The notes beneath the pieces were generated by a model. The model was not told where the DNA came from. It ran no database searches and saw nothing but the letters and a program-made list of their open reading frames with translations. From LMUY01 sp965199165 (lineage in GTDB: Bacteria; Pseudomonadota; Alphaproteobacteria; Acetobacterales; Acetobacteraceae), in assembly GCA_965199165.1 (NCBI GenBank), contig OZ240681.1:2170001-2234000 (forward strand): DNA of 64,000 nt. The letters run 5' to 3'. Positions within the stretch are counted from its first letter, which is position 1; each line of letters begins with the position of its first letter. The translations under genes were made by a program, and so were the position numbers. This document shows positions 7,082 to 16,530 of the stretch, in pieces.

Positions 7082-9202
7082 ATGGATACCACCAGCAAAC
7101 CGCGCGGCAGCATCGCCGCCATGCTCGACCCGGCGATCCTCACGCCGGCGATCGGCGACACCTTCCGCAAGCTCGACCCCCGGGCGCTCTGGCGCAACCC
7201 AGTGATGTTCGTCGTCGAGATCGTGGCCACGCTGACGACGATCCTGCTGCTCCGCGACCTGGCGACGGGCGGCAGCAATCTGGGCTTCACCTTCCAGATC
7301 GTGCTCTGGCTGTGGATCACCGTGCTGTTCGCCAACTTCGCCGAAGCGGTGGCGGAAGGGCGCGGCAAGGCGCAGGCGGCGACGCTGCGCAAGGCCCGGA
7401 CCGAGACGATGGCCAAGCTGCTGCGCGGCAGCGGCAAGGAGTGGACGGAGGTCGCAGCCGCCTCGCTCAAGGTCGGCGACCTGGTGCTGGTCGAGCCCAA
7501 CGACCTGATCCCGAGCGATGGCGAGGTCATCGAGGGCATCGCCTCCGTCGACGAGTCGGCGATCACCGGCGAGTCCGCGCCGGTGATCCGGGAGAGCGGC
7601 GGCGACCGCTCGGCGGTGACCGGCGGCACGCGCGTGCTCTCGGACCAGATCGTGGTGCAGATCACCGCAGCGCAAGGCTCCACCTTCATCGACCGCATGA
7701 TCGCGCTGGTGGAAGGCGCCAGCCGCCAGAAGACGCCGAACGAGATCGCGCTCAACATCCTGCTGGTGGGCCTGACGATCGTCTTCGTGTTCGCCACGGC
7801 GACCATCCCGTCCTTCGCCACCTATGCCGGCGGCGCCATCCCGATCGTCATCCTGGTGGCGCTGTTCGTGACGCTGATCCCGACCACGATCGGCGCGCTG
7901 CTCTCCGCCATCGGCATCGCCGGCATGGACCGGCTGATCCGCTTCAACGTGCTGGCCAAGTCCGGCCGCGCGGTCGAGGCCGCAGGCGACGTCGACACGC
8001 TGCTGCTGGACAAGACCGGCACGATCACGCTGGGCAACCGGCAGGCGGCCGAGTTCATCCCGGTGTCCGGCGTTAGCGAGCAGGAGCTGGCCGACGCGGC
8101 ACAGCTCTCCTCCCTGTCGGACGAGACGCCGGAGGGCCGCTCCATCGTCGTGCTGGCCAAGGAGAAATACGGCATCCGCGGGCGCGAGATGGCGCCGCTC
8201 GGCGCGAGCTTCATCCCGTTCACGGCGCAGACGCGGATGAGCGGCATCGACGTCGATGGCTCCTCCATCCGCAAGGGTGCCGTCGAGTCGATCCTCGCCT
8301 ATGCGCAAGGTCCGCGCCAGCTTCCGCCGAGCCTGCGGGTCGGCGGCGGCGTCGCCGAGGCCATCCGTCCCGCGGGTGCCGACGCCGTCGCGCGGGACCT
8401 GACGGAGAAGGCCGAGCGTGTGTCCAAGTCGGGCGGCACGCCGCTGGCCGTGGCCAAGGACGGACGTCTGCTCGGCATCATCTACCTGAAGGACATCGTG
8501 AAGGGCGGCATCCGCGAACGCTTCGCCGAGCTGCGGCAGATGGGCATCCGCACGGTGATGATCACCGGCGACAACCCGCTGACCGCCGCGGCGATCGCGG
8601 CGGAGGCCGGGGTGGACGACTTCCTGGCCCAGGCCACGCCGGAGGACAAGCTGAAGCTGATCCGCGACGAACAGGCCAAGGGCAAGCTGGTCGCCATGTG
8701 CGGCGACGGCACCAACGACGCCCCGGCGCTGGCACAGGCCGATGTCGGCGTCGCGATGAACACCGGCACGATGGCGGCTCGCGAGGCCGGCAACATGGTG
8801 GACCTGGACAGCGACCCGACGAAGCTGATCGAGATCGTCGGCATCGGCAAGCAGTTGCTTATGACGCGCGGCGCGCTGACGACCTTCTCCATTGCCAACG
8901 ACGTGGCGAAGTACTTCGCCATCATCCCGGCCATGTTCCTGGTGTTCTACCCGCAGCTGGCGGCGCTCAACATCATGCGCCTGGGCTCGCCGCAGAGCGC
9001 CATCCTGTCGGCGATCATCTTCAACGCGCTGATCATCATCGCGCTGATCCCGCTGGCGCTGCGCGGCGTCACCTACCGGCCGGTCGGCGCGGCCACCGTG
9101 CTGCGGCGCAACCTGCTGGTCTACGGCCTGGGCGGCATCGTCGTCCCGTTCGTCGGCATCAAGCTGATCGACCTCCTGATCACCTCCATCGGCCTCGCCT
9201 GA
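7082..9202 (+). CDS. kdpB: KdpB, P-type ATPase catalytic subunit
   Basis: This is a 706-residue type IA P-type ATPase. Visible motifs in order are the actuator TGES (SAITGESAPVIRESGGD), the phosphorylated aspartate in LLLDKTGTITLG (D310), the N-domain (FTAQTRMSGIDVDG) and the hinge motif CGDGTNDAPALAQADVGVAM. Membrane spans flank these domains as expected. It hydrolyses ATP to energise K+ transport through KdpA. It is 21 bp downstream of kdpA and 17 bp upstream of kdpC. Confidence 0.97.
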   Translation: MDTTSKPRGSIAAMLDPAILTPAIGDTFRKLDPRALWRNPVMFVVEIVATLTTILLLRDLATGGSNLGFTFQIVLWLWITVLFANFAEAVAEGRGKAQAATLRKARTETMAKLLRGSGKEWTEVAAASLKVGDLVLVEPNDLIPSDGEVIEGIASVDESAITGESAPVIRESGGDRSAVTGGTRVLSDQIVVQITAAQGSTFIDRMIALVEGASRQKTPNEIALNILLVGLTIVFVFATATIPSFATYAGGAIPIVILVALFVTLIPTTIGALLSAIGIAGMDRLIRFNVLAKSGRAVEAAGDVDTLLLDKTGTITLGNRQAAEFIPVSGVSEQELADAAQLSSLSDETPEGRSIVVLAKEKYGIRGREMAPLGASFIPFTAQTRMSGIDVDGSSIRKGAVESILAYAQGPRQLPPSLRVGGGVAEAIRPAGADAVARDLTEKAERVSKSGGTPLAVAKDGRLLGIIYLKDIVKGGIRERFAELRQMGIRTVMITGDNPLTAAAIAAEAGVDDFLAQATPEDKLKLIRDEQAKGKLVAMCGDGTNDAPALAQADVGVAMNTGTMAAREAGNMVDLDSDPTKLIEIVGIGKQLLMTRGALTTFSIANDVAKYFAIIPAMFLVFYPQLAALNIMRLGSPQSAILSAIIFNALIIIALIPLALRGVTYRPVGAATVLRRNLLVYGLGGIVVPFVGIKLIDLLITSIGLA

Positions 9203-9219
9203 GCGCCCGGGAAAGCACC

Positions 9220-9825
9220 ATGTTGAACCAGATCCGCCCCGCCATCCTGATGATCGTCGTCATGACGGTCATCACCGGCCTCGCCTACCCGCTGGCGATG
9301 ACCGGCATCGCCGGCGTCGTCTTCCCACATCAGGCCGCTGGCAGCCTGATCGAGAAGGACGGCAAGGTCATCGGCTCCTCGCTGATCGGCCAGAACTTCG
9401 TGGGTCCCACCTACTTCCATGGCCGCCCGTCCGCCACGACGGACACGGACCCGGCGGACGCCACCAAGACGATCCCGGCGCCCTACAATGCGCAGAACTC
9501 GTCCGGCTCCAATGCCGGTCCCACGTCGAAGGCGTTGCTCGACCGGGTGAAGGCGGACGCCGACAAACTCGCGGCGGAGAACCCGTCGGTCCCGGTCCCG
9601 GTCGACCTCGTGACGACGTCGGCCAGCGGGTTGGACCCGGACATCACCCCGGCCGCCGCCCTGTTCCAGGTGCCGCGCGTCGCCACGGCCCGCAAGTTGC
9701 CCGCCGACCGGGTCCGCCAGCTCGTATCCGAGCATACCGAAGGCCGCCTGTTCGGCGTCATCGGCGAAAGCCGCGTCAACGTGCTCGAGCTGAACCTCGC
9801 CTTGGACGCCCTCGGAAAGAGCTGA
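9220..9825 (+). CDS. kdpC: KdpC subunit of the K+-transporting ATPase
   Basis: This 201-residue protein has one N-terminal membrane span (PAILMIVVMTVITGLAYPLA). Its soluble periplasmic domain contains the KdpC hallmarks GSSLIGQNF, YFHGRPSAT and SASGLDPDITPAAALFQVPR, then LFGVIGESRVNVLELNLALD. KdpC raises the ATP affinity of KdpB. The ATG at 9220 was chosen because it places the span at the N-terminus and follows the kdpB stop by 17 bp; longer upstream extension in this frame would run through kdpB. Confidence 0.95.
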   Translation: MLNQIRPAILMIVVMTVITGLAYPLAMTGIAGVVFPHQAAGSLIEKDGKVIGSSLIGQNFVGPTYFHGRPSATTDTDPADATKTIPAPYNAQNSSGSNAGPTSKALLDRVKADADKLAAENPSVPVPVDLVTTSASGLDPDITPAAALFQVPRVATARKLPADRVRQLVSEHTEGRLFGVIGESRVNVLELNLALDALGKS

Positions 9826-9857
9826 TGACCGGCGTGGCGCCAGGCCGCTGACCAGGA

Positions 9858-12554
9858 ATGCGGTCCGGCCCGATGCACGACCGTGACGGCCGCCCGTCGC
9901 CGGATGCCCTGCTCAACGCGCTGCCCCGGGAGGGCCGCGGCCGGCTGAAGATCTTCCTCGGCGCCGCTCCCGGCGTCGGCAAGACGTTTGAGATGCTCAC
10001 CGTGGCGCAGGCGCGGCGGCGCGAGGGCTTGGACGTGGTGATCGGCCTGGTGGAGACGCACGGCCGGGCGGATACGCTGGCGCTGGTGGACGGGCTGGAG
10101 ATGGTCCCGCGCCGCAGCGTCGAGTATCGCGGCCGGGTCGTCGAGGAGATGGACCTCGACGCCGTCCTCGCCCGGCGCCCGAAGCTCGTCCTGGTCGACG
10201 AGCTGGCGCACACCAACGCGCCGGGCAGCCGGCACCCCAAGCGCTACCTCGATGTCGAGGAACTGCTGGCGCACGGCGTCGACGTGTTCACCACCCTCAA
10301 CATCCAGCATGTCGAGTCGCTGAACGACGTCGTGGCCGGGATCACCCGCATCCGCGTCCGCGAGACCGTGCCCGACTCCATCATCGACCGGGCGGACGAC
10401 ATCGAGATCATCGACCTCACGCCGCAGGACCTGATCCAGCGGCTGAAGGACGGCAAGATCTACGTCGCCCACCAGGCGGAGCGGGCCGTCAAACACTACT
10501 TCCAGCCCGGCAACCTGGCCGCCCTGCGTGAGCTGGCGCTGCGGCGCACGGCGCAGCGCGTGGACGACCAGATGGTCGACTACATGCGCAGCAACTCCAT
10601 CAGCGGCCCGTGGGGCGCCAGCGACCGGGTGCTGGTCAACGTCGACGGCAGCCCCGCCAGCATCGCGCTGGTGCGCCATGCACGTCGCATCGCCGACGGG
10701 CTGCGCGGCCCCTGGACCGCCATCCACGTCGAGGGCGGCGGCTGGCGGGAGCAGGGGCGGCAGTCCGGCACGGCCGAGGCCATGCGGCTGGCCGAACGGT
10801 TGGGCGGTGAGACGGTGACGGTACCCGGCGCCGACGCCGCCACGGCGCTGGTCGAGTATGCCCGGAGCAACAACTTCACCCACATCATCGTGGCGCCGTC
10901 CCGCCGGGCGCACTGGACCGAGATCTTCCTCGGCTCGATGGCGCAGCGGGTGATCGCGCAGGCCGGGTCGATCCATGTCCACGTGCTGGCGTCGGACCAG
11001 TCGGCCGATGCCACGGGGAAGAGCCGTTTCACGCTCCGGCTGCCGGAGTTCGATGCCTGGGGCGGCAGCATCCTCGCCGTGGGCATCGCCCTCGCCGTGG
11101 CAATGCTGCTGCGTCAGGTGCTCGGCGTCACCAGCGTGGCGCTCGTCCTGCTCATGGGCGTGCTGGCCAGCGCGGTGGCCTACGGCCTGGCGGCGTCGCT
11201 GGTGGCGTGCCTGCTCAGCGTGATGGCGTACAACTTCTTCTTCCTGCCGCCGCTGTACACCTTCACGATCTCCGATCCTGAGAACGTCGTCACCTTGGCC
11301 GTGTTCGCGGTGGTGGCGATCGTCGCCAGCAACCTGACCGCGCGCATGCGGGCGCAGACCGTGACGGCGCAGAGCCGCGCCCGGACGACGGAGGAGCTAT
11401 ACCAGTTCAGCCGCAAGCTGGCCGGCGCCGTCTCGCTCGACGACGTGCTGTGGGCGACCGTGCACCAGGTCGCCCTGATGCTGAAGGTCCGCGTGGTGAT
11501 CCTGCTGCCGGGCGAGGATGGCCTGGCCGTCCAGGCCGGCTTCCCGCCGGACGACAGGCTGGATGCGGCCGACCTGGCCGCCGCCAAGTGGGCCTGGCAG
11601 AACAACCTGCCTGCAGGGCGCGGCGCCGACACGTTGCCCGGCGCCAAGCGGCTGTTCCTGCCGATGCAGACGGGCCGTGGCCCGACCGGCGTGTTCGGGA
11701 TCGACCGCGACGAGCCCGGGCCGTTGCTGACGACGGACGGCCAGCGGCTGCTGAACTCCCTCTCCGACCAGGCCGCGCTGGCCATCGAACGCGTCAACCT
11801 CGTCCGCGACGTCGACCAGGCCAAGCTCGAGGCGGAGACGGACCGCCTGCGCTCGGCGCTGCTCACGTCGATCTCGCACGATCTGCGGACGCCGCTCGCG
11901 TCCATCCTGGGCGCGGCCACCAGCCTGATGAGCCAGCATGGCGAGTTGGACGAGACCGGGCGGACCACCATGCTGCGCACGATCCGGGAGGAGGCCGAGC
12001 GCCTGAACCGCTTCATCGGCAACCTGCTCGACATGACCCGGCTCGAGGCAGGGTCCGTCTCGTTCAACGGCGGCCTGGCCGACCTGTCCGACGTGGTGGG
12101 CGCCGTGCTGCGCCGGGCCAAGCGGATCCTGTCCGTCTACCAGGTCAAGGTCGACCTGCAGCCGGGCCTGCCGATGCTCAACTTCGACATGGTGCTGTTC
12201 GAGCAGGTGCTGTTCAACCTGCTCGACAACGCGGCGAAGTATTCCAGCCCGGGCTCGACCATCGAGCTGCGCGCTACGCGCGGTGGCGACCGGGTCCGGA
12301 TCGAACTGCTGGACGAGGGCGAGGGCATCCCGCCGGAGGACCTGGAGCGCATCTTCGACAAGTTCTTCCGGGTGCGCAGCGCCGACCGCCAGCGCGCCGG
12401 CACCGGGCTGGGCCTGGCGATCTGCCGCGGCTTCGTGGAGGCGATGGGCGGCACGATCAAGGCGGCGAACCGGAGCGAGCGTGCCGGCGCCGTCTTCACC
12501 ATCGACCTGCCCGTGCCGGCGCAGATGTCCCTCGACGAAGACGACGCCGCATGA
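9858..12554 (+). CDS. kdpD: KdpD, osmosensitive K+ sensor histidine kinase
   Basis: This is an 898-residue membrane kinase. In order it has the KdpD N-terminal domain with Walker A GAAPGVGKT (residues about 35-43) and VDELAHTNAPGSRHPKR; a UspA-like domain (RVLVNVDGSPASIALVRHAR, about 257-375); four clustered membrane spans (about 395-500); a GAF-like segment; the H-box SISHDLRTPLASILG with phospho-accepting H674; and HATPase N, G1 and G2 boxes (LLDNAAKYSSPGS, DEGEGIPPEDLERIF, GTGLGLAICRGF). It phosphorylates KdpE to induce kdp under low K+ or osmotic stress. The stop overlaps the kdpE start as ATGA. ATG at 9873 is an alternative start. Confidence 0.96.
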   Translation: MRSGPMHDRDGRPSPDALLNALPREGRGRLKIFLGAAPGVGKTFEMLTVAQARRREGLDVVIGLVETHGRADTLALVDGLEMVPRRSVEYRGRVVEEMDLDAVLARRPKLVLVDELAHTNAPGSRHPKRYLDVEELLAHGVDVFTTLNIQHVESLNDVVAGITRIRVRETVPDSIIDRADDIEIIDLTPQDLIQRLKDGKIYVAHQAERAVKHYFQPGNLAALRELALRRTAQRVDDQMVDYMRSNSISGPWGASDRVLVNVDGSPASIALVRHARRIADGLRGPWTAIHVEGGGWREQGRQSGTAEAMRLAERLGGETVTVPGADAATALVEYARSNNFTHIIVAPSRRAHWTEIFLGSMAQRVIAQAGSIHVHVLASDQSADATGKSRFTLRLPEFDAWGGSILAVGIALAVAMLLRQVLGVTSVALVLLMGVLASAVAYGLAASLVACLLSVMAYNFFFLPPLYTFTISDPENVVTLAVFAVVAIVASNLTARMRAQTVTAQSRARTTEELYQFSRKLAGAVSLDDVLWATVHQVALMLKVRVVILLPGEDGLAVQAGFPPDDRLDAADLAAAKWAWQNNLPAGRGADTLPGAKRLFLPMQTGRGPTGVFGIDRDEPGPLLTTDGQRLLNSLSDQAALAIERVNLVRDVDQAKLEAETDRLRSALLTSISHDLRTPLASILGAATSLMSQHGELDETGRTTMLRTIREEAERLNRFIGNLLDMTRLEAGSVSFNGGLADLSDVVGAVLRRAKRILSVYQVKVDLQPGLPMLNFDMVLFEQVLFNLLDNAAKYSSPGSTIELRATRGGDRVRIELLDEGEGIPPEDLERIFDKFFRVRSADRQRAGTGLGLAICRGFVEAMGGTIKAANRSERAGAVFTIDLPVPAQMSLDEDDAA

Positions 12555-13249
12555 CCGCCAGGGCTAACCCGCTGCGCGTGCTCGTGGTGGATGACGAGCC
12601 GGCGATCCTGCGCTTCCTCCGGGCCGGGCTTTCCGCGCAGGGGTTCACGGTGCTGGAGGCGCAGACCGGCCGCTCCGCCCTCGACGCGATGGCCTCCGGC
12701 GCGACCGACCTCACGGTGCTCGACCTGGGCCTGCCCGACATGGACGGCCTGGACGTGATCCGCGAGATACGCGCCAGCGGGGGCGCGACCCCGATCATCG
12801 TGCTCTCCAGCCGGGACGACGAGGGCAGCAAGGTGACGGCACTCGATCTCGGCGCCGACGACTTCGTCACCAAGCCGTTCGGCATCGACGAACTGTTCGC
12901 CCGCATCCGCGCGGCGCAACGCCACCGCCTGCAGCAGAGCGGGGAGCGCCCGGTGTTCCGCAGCGGGGACCTGGTGGTCGACCTGGTGCGGCGGGTGGTC
13001 ACCGTCCGCGGCGTGGACGTGAAGTTCTCCAAGCGGGAGTACGAACTGTTGCGCCTGTTCGTGGGCCATGCCGGGAAGGTGCTGACCCATCGCCACATCC
13101 TGCAGGAGGTCTGGGGCAGCGACACCGACGTGCAGTACCTGCGGATCTACGTCCGGGCGCTGCGCCAGAAGGTCGAGCCCGATCCGGAGCAGCCGACCCA
13201 TATCCTGACCGAAACGGGCGTCGGCTACCGCCTGCGGGCGGCTGATTGA
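12551..13249 (+). CDS. kdpE: KdpE, response regulator
   Basis: This 232-residue OmpR/PhoB-type regulator has an N-terminal receiver domain with acidic pocket VVDDEPA, phospho-accepting D58 in TVLDLGLPDMDG, conserved Thr/Ser region IIVLSSRDDEG and Lys in FVTKPFG. A C-terminal winged helix (VKFSKREYELLRLF, ILQEVWG, LRIYVRALRQKVEPDP, TETGVGYRL) binds DNA. The start overlaps the kdpD stop by 4 bp (ATGA), showing tight coupling. It activates the kdp operon. Confidence 0.95.
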   Translation: MTARANPLRVLVVDDEPAILRFLRAGLSAQGFTVLEAQTGRSALDAMASGATDLTVLDLGLPDMDGLDVIREIRASGGATPIIVLSSRDDEGSKVTALDLGADDFVTKPFGIDELFARIRAAQRHRLQQSGERPVFRSGDLVVDLVRRVVTVRGVDVKFSKREYELLRLFVGHAGKVLTHRHILQEVWGSDTDVQYLRIYVRALRQKVEPDPEQPTHILTETGVGYRLRAAD

Positions 13250-13250
13250 C

Positions 13251-13733
13251 ATGCAGCACAATCACCAACACGGTACCGCCATGCGCCTGACAGACATCAT
13301 CAAGCCCGACCGCGTCATCCTTGGGCTGCGGGTCGGCGACAAGGCGCAGGCCCTTGCCGAGATCGCCAAGCGCGCCAGCGCCCAGCTCCCGGTCGAAGCG
13401 TCCGTGATCCTGGCCGCGTTGGCGGCGCGGGAGAAGCTCGGTTCCACCGGCTTCGGCCGCGGCTTCGCGCTGCCGCACGTACGGATCGAGGGGCTGCCCG
13501 GCCTGTTCGGCCTGCTCGTCCGGCTGGCCCGGCCGATCGACTACGACGCCATCGACGGCAAGCCGGTCGATATCCTGTTCCTGCTGCTGATCCCGGTGGA
13601 CAAGGGCAACGAGCATGTTGCCGCATTGGCCGCCGTGTCCAGGAGCATGCGTGAGGAGGCCAACCTGGCGGCCGTCCGCAAGGCGGGCAACCCCTCTGCC
13701 CTGATCGAAGCGCTGACGGCGAGCGCGTCGTAG
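13251..13733 (+). CDS. PTS EIIA(Ntr)-like protein (PtsN family)
   Basis: This 160-residue PTS EIIA type-2 domain protein has the active-site histidine in GRGFALPHVRI. The flanking sequences AAREKLGSTGFG and KPVDILFLLLIPVDKGNEHV are typical of EIIA(Ntr). It begins one base after the kdpE stop, so it is almost certainly translated from the kdp mRNA; an alternative ATG at 13281 (MRLTDII) would remove a His-rich leader. In E. coli, EIIA(Ntr) binds KdpD and tunes kdp expression, so its place at the end of kdpFABCDE suggests a dedicated kdp-linked EIIA (inference). No other PTS gene is visible. Confidence 0.85.
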   Translation: MQHNHQHGTAMRLTDIIKPDRVILGLRVGDKAQALAEIAKRASAQLPVEASVILAALAAREKLGSTGFGRGFALPHVRIEGLPGLFGLLVRLARPIDYDAIDGKPVDILFLLLIPVDKGNEHVAALAAVSRSMREEANLAAVRKAGNPSALIEALTASAS

Positions 13734-13741
13734 GCGTCAGC

Positions 13742-14746
13742 TCAGCCGGGTTCTCGCTGGATCGTCCGGATGGCCAGGCCGCTCGCGCTAGGTTCGGCCG
13801 TGCGGAACACGTCGATCAGCCGCTCCATGTCGCGCCGGCCGCGGGCAACGCGCCGGGCGATGCTGCCGCTGCCGAAGTCGAAGCCCTTCAGTGCCGTCTC
13901 CTCGTCGACCGCCTCGTAGGCGATGTGGAAGACGGCGGCGCCTGGCTGGCGCCCAGCCCAGCGCCGCTGCAACTGGTCCAGCGCGCGTACTGTCTGGCTG
14001 GCGAACAGCAGGTCGGTCTGCCGCTGGGCCGCTTTCAGCATCCCGCGCGGCAGCGGCGCGAGTGCGGGGAACAGGTCGACCGCGAAGCAGGCCAGCGGTT
14101 CGTCCATCCCTGCGGCGGCGAGTTCGTCGAACACGACGTGCACGGGCAGGTTGGATGACAAGCCGCCATCGACCAGGAGGCGGCCGTCGACCTCGACCGG
14201 GGGGAAGTCCGGGATCAAGGCCGTGCTGGCCATGACATGATCCAGCCCGATGGGTGCCGTCATGGTGTCGAACACGGCCTCCTGCCCGGTGGCGAGATCG
14301 ACCGCGACCACGCTCACGCGGATATCGCCCCCGTTCACCCGATCGAAATCGACGAGTTCGGACAGCAGGGTGCGCATGGGCGTGACATCAAACATGCCGG
14401 GCCTGGGCTCGCTGCCACTCATATCCGGCGCCCGCAGGGTGAACAGCGGGACCCGGCCGAAAACACGGCTCAGCAGCGCCTGCCCATACTGGATCGGCGC
14501 CCGCAATGGCGCCGGGAGCATCGCAGCCCCAGCGTCCGGGACCGAGGCACGCTCCCAGAACGCTGCCACGGCATCGGACCGACGCTCCGGAGGGTTGCCG
14601 GCGATGATCACCGCCATGACCGCACCGATGGAGGTGCCGACGATCCATCCGGGGGAAATCCCGGCTGCGTCCAACGCCCGCCAGGCTCCCGCGTGGTAGG
14701 CACCGAGCGCGTTCCCGCCGCTCAGCACAAGCGCGGGGCCGCGCAT
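13742..14746 (-). CDS. Patatin-like phospholipase
   Basis: This 334-residue patatin-family acyl hydrolase has an oxyanion-hole glycine motif (SGGNALGAYHAGAWRAL), the nucleophile elbow GTSIG (Ser39) and the catalytic Asp in LLVDGGLSSNLPVH (D193), giving a complete Ser-Asp dyad. The C-terminal region (ARGRRDMERLIDVF) resembles the tail of bacterial patatins. It likely hydrolyses membrane lipids or acyl esters in the cytosol; no signal peptide is seen. The start lies 2 bp after the stop of the upstream SDR gene, so the two are co-transcribed. It converges with the kdp operon with only 8 bp between stops. Confidence 0.88.
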   Translation of the reverse strand: MRGPALVLSGGNALGAYHAGAWRALDAAGISPGWIVGTSIGAVMAVIIAGNPPERRSDAVAAFWERASVPDAGAAMLPAPLRAPIQYGQALLSRVFGRVPLFTLRAPDMSGSEPRPGMFDVTPMRTLLSELVDFDRVNGGDIRVSVVAVDLATGQEAVFDTMTAPIGLDHVMASTALIPDFPPVEVDGRLLVDGGLSSNLPVHVVFDELAAAGMDEPLACFAVDLFPALAPLPRGMLKAAQRQTDLLFASQTVRALDQLQRRWAGRQPGAAVFHIAYEAVDEETALKGFDFGSGSIARRVARGRRDMERLIDVFRTAEPSASGLAIRTIQREPG

Positions 14747-14748
14747 GG

Positions 14749-15768
14749 TCAGCGGCTGCGCCGGACGGCCTGCAGCACGCCCAGTGCAAGCAGGGCAAGG
14801 CCCAGCCGGACCGGCGCCGGGCTCTTGCTCAACCACCACTGGGCGCTGGTTCTCAACGACTCGCCGTCGAACGGCCCATGCGTGCCGGAGGCGCGGGTCG
14901 ACGGCGTAAAGGTGTTGGGGTCGCGGCGTTCCGCCACGTCCGACCGATGGGTTTGCTGCGCCCGTATCCCCGCGAACCCGGCCGCGACGTCGAGCAGCCC
15001 GGGCGCGACCTTGTTGGCGATGCTGAAGCCGACCGTCTGCCCCGTCACCCGCCATTCCCGGCGCCTGGACGTTCCGGCGAGATAGATCGCCTCGCCGATG
15101 ATCTCGGGCTGGTAGACGGGCGGTGGCGGCCTGGGTGACGCCTGGCCCATCACCGACCCGGCGTGGCTGTAGAACGGCGTGTTCACCGAGGGCGGATGCA
15201 CCATGGTCACGTGGATGGCCGAGGCTTCGTTGATGAGCTCGGCGCGAACGGCTTCTGTGAACCCACGCAAGCCGTACTTGGTCGTGGAATACGCTGCCTG
15301 CAGCGGCACTCCGCGATAGGAGATCGCCGAGAGGACCTGCACGATCGTGCCCCGGTTGCGCGGCCGCATGCGGGCCAGCGCCACGCGCGTGCCGTTCACC
15401 GTGCCGTGCAGGTTGACGTCGATGACCCGGCGGAACGCGTCCTCCGGCACGTCGACGAACGCGCCGTAGAAGCCGATGCCGGCATTGTTCACCCAGACAT
15501 CCATCGGCCCCAACGCCGCCTCGATCGAGTCGGCGGCCGCCGCGAGCGCCACGCTGTCCGCCACGTCCGCGATGGCGACGGCGGCGACGCTCCCTGCAGC
15601 CACGACCCGCGCGCGTGCGCTGGCAAGCGCAGCCTCTCCTCGGCCGATCAGCCCGACCGCCCATCCCTTTGCGGCGTAGTGCAAGGCCGCAGCCAGACCG
15701 ATGCCGGACCCGGCCCCGGTGATGACCACGACCTTGCCCGGCACGCTGTCTCTCGTCGGCACTGCCAT
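14749..15768 (-). CDS. SDR-family oxidoreductase with C-terminal extension
   Basis: From ATG at 15768 this is 339 residues. It is a classical short-chain dehydrogenase with cofactor motif TGAGSGIG, NNAGIG, catalytic Ser in VLSAISYRG and Y-x-x-x-K in AAYSTTKYG. After the SDR core (about residues 10-250) it has a roughly 90-residue extension ending in a hydrophobic segment (VRLGLALLALGVLQAV) that may anchor it to the membrane. Similar extended SDRs are common in alphaproteobacteria without known substrates. It is translationally linked to the patatin gene, suggesting a lipid-related role (inference). Confidence 0.85.
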   Translation of the reverse strand: MAVPTRDSVPGKVVVITGAGSGIGLAAALHYAAKGWAVGLIGRGEAALASARARVVAAGSVAAVAIADVADSVALAAAADSIEAALGPMDVWVNNAGIGFYGAFVDVPEDAFRRVIDVNLHGTVNGTRVALARMRPRNRGTIVQVLSAISYRGVPLQAAYSTTKYGLRGFTEAVRAELINEASAIHVTMVHPPSVNTPFYSHAGSVMGQASPRPPPPVYQPEIIGEAIYLAGTSRRREWRVTGQTVGFSIANKVAPGLLDVAAGFAGIRAQQTHRSDVAERRDPNTFTPSTRASGTHGPFDGESLRTSAQWWLSKSPAPVRLGLALLALGVLQAVRRSR

Positions 15769-15829
15769 CGTCGATGGAACCTCGTCTTGTGCTTGGCCGC
15801 GCCGCAGGGGCATGTGGCCTTGTGATCCG

Positions 15830-16393
15830 CTAGTCGCGGTAGTTGATGTCGCCCTCGCCGGGGCCGAACAGCTGGCCAGCCGCATGCATGGTGGAGATGT
15901 TCGCCATGCTGATATACGGCAGGTTGGCGAGCGCCTGCACCGTTCGGGCGCCGCCAGCCGGAAAGGCCGGATTGTCCAGCGCGCTGACGGCAGCGGCCTG
16001 ATTCCCGGCGGCCAGGTCGTTGCGCGCCGCCACCAGGCTGTCGACCACGAGCTGCGACGGAGCGTCGGGCGCGATCCCCACCGCGGCCCTGGTCTGTTGC
16101 CGGCCTTGCAGCAGCTGGATCTGCGTCATGGCGCCGACATGGTCCCAACGCGGGCTCGTGTTGAGCTCTCCCGCGATGTAGTCCATGGCAAGCACCGCCT
16201 GCGCGCCGGCGACCGGGTTGCCCCTGGTCCGCGCCGGCACTGCAAACGCGTATTGGGCGTACTGCACCGCCGGCACATCCTGGTCGAGCGGACTGAAGGT
16301 ATTGGCGGGCAACTGAGCCGTGTCCGGCGCAGACGGCAGCGTCGCACATGCCGCCAACGGAGCAGCGAAAAGCAATAGGCCTAGATGTCTCAT
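15830..16393 (-). CDS. Putative lipoprotein, hypothetical
   Basis: This 187-residue protein has a lipoprotein signal: a short N-terminus (MRHLGLLLFAAPLAAC) with lipobox LAAC just before the first cysteine, so it is probably anchored in the outer or inner membrane. The mature part is helical and Ala/Gln-rich (VVDSLVAARNDLAAGNQAAA), with a C-terminal GEGDINYRD. No domain was recognised. It lies about 60 bp upstream of the SDR gene on the same strand and 137 bp downstream of the PhzF gene. Confidence 0.68.
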   Translation of the reverse strand: MRHLGLLLFAAPLAACATLPSAPDTAQLPANTFSPLDQDVPAVQYAQYAFAVPARTRGNPVAGAQAVLAMDYIAGELNTSPRWDHVGAMTQIQLLQGRQQTRAAVGIAPDAPSQLVVDSLVAARNDLAAGNQAAAVSALDNPAFPAGGARTVQALANLPYISMANISTMHAAGQLFGPGEGDINYRD

Positions 16394-16530
16394 GGTGTCC
16401 TCAACGGCGACAACGCCGGATCGGTCGCCGGCTGCCCGGATATGGGGAAGCGCGCTGCGCGGGGTGGACGACGTGACGCGATCGTTACCGCGCTCGACTT
16501 GCAGGATGCTACGGCGGTGGTGCTTGCCTC

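Noticed and set aside
5123..8308. Very long open frame on the minus strand opposite kdpA/kdpB (over 1000 codons)
   Set aside because: It mirrors the codon pattern of kdpA and kdpB. Its translation is Asp/Gly/His/Arg-rich with no domain, as expected of GC-rich antisense frames.
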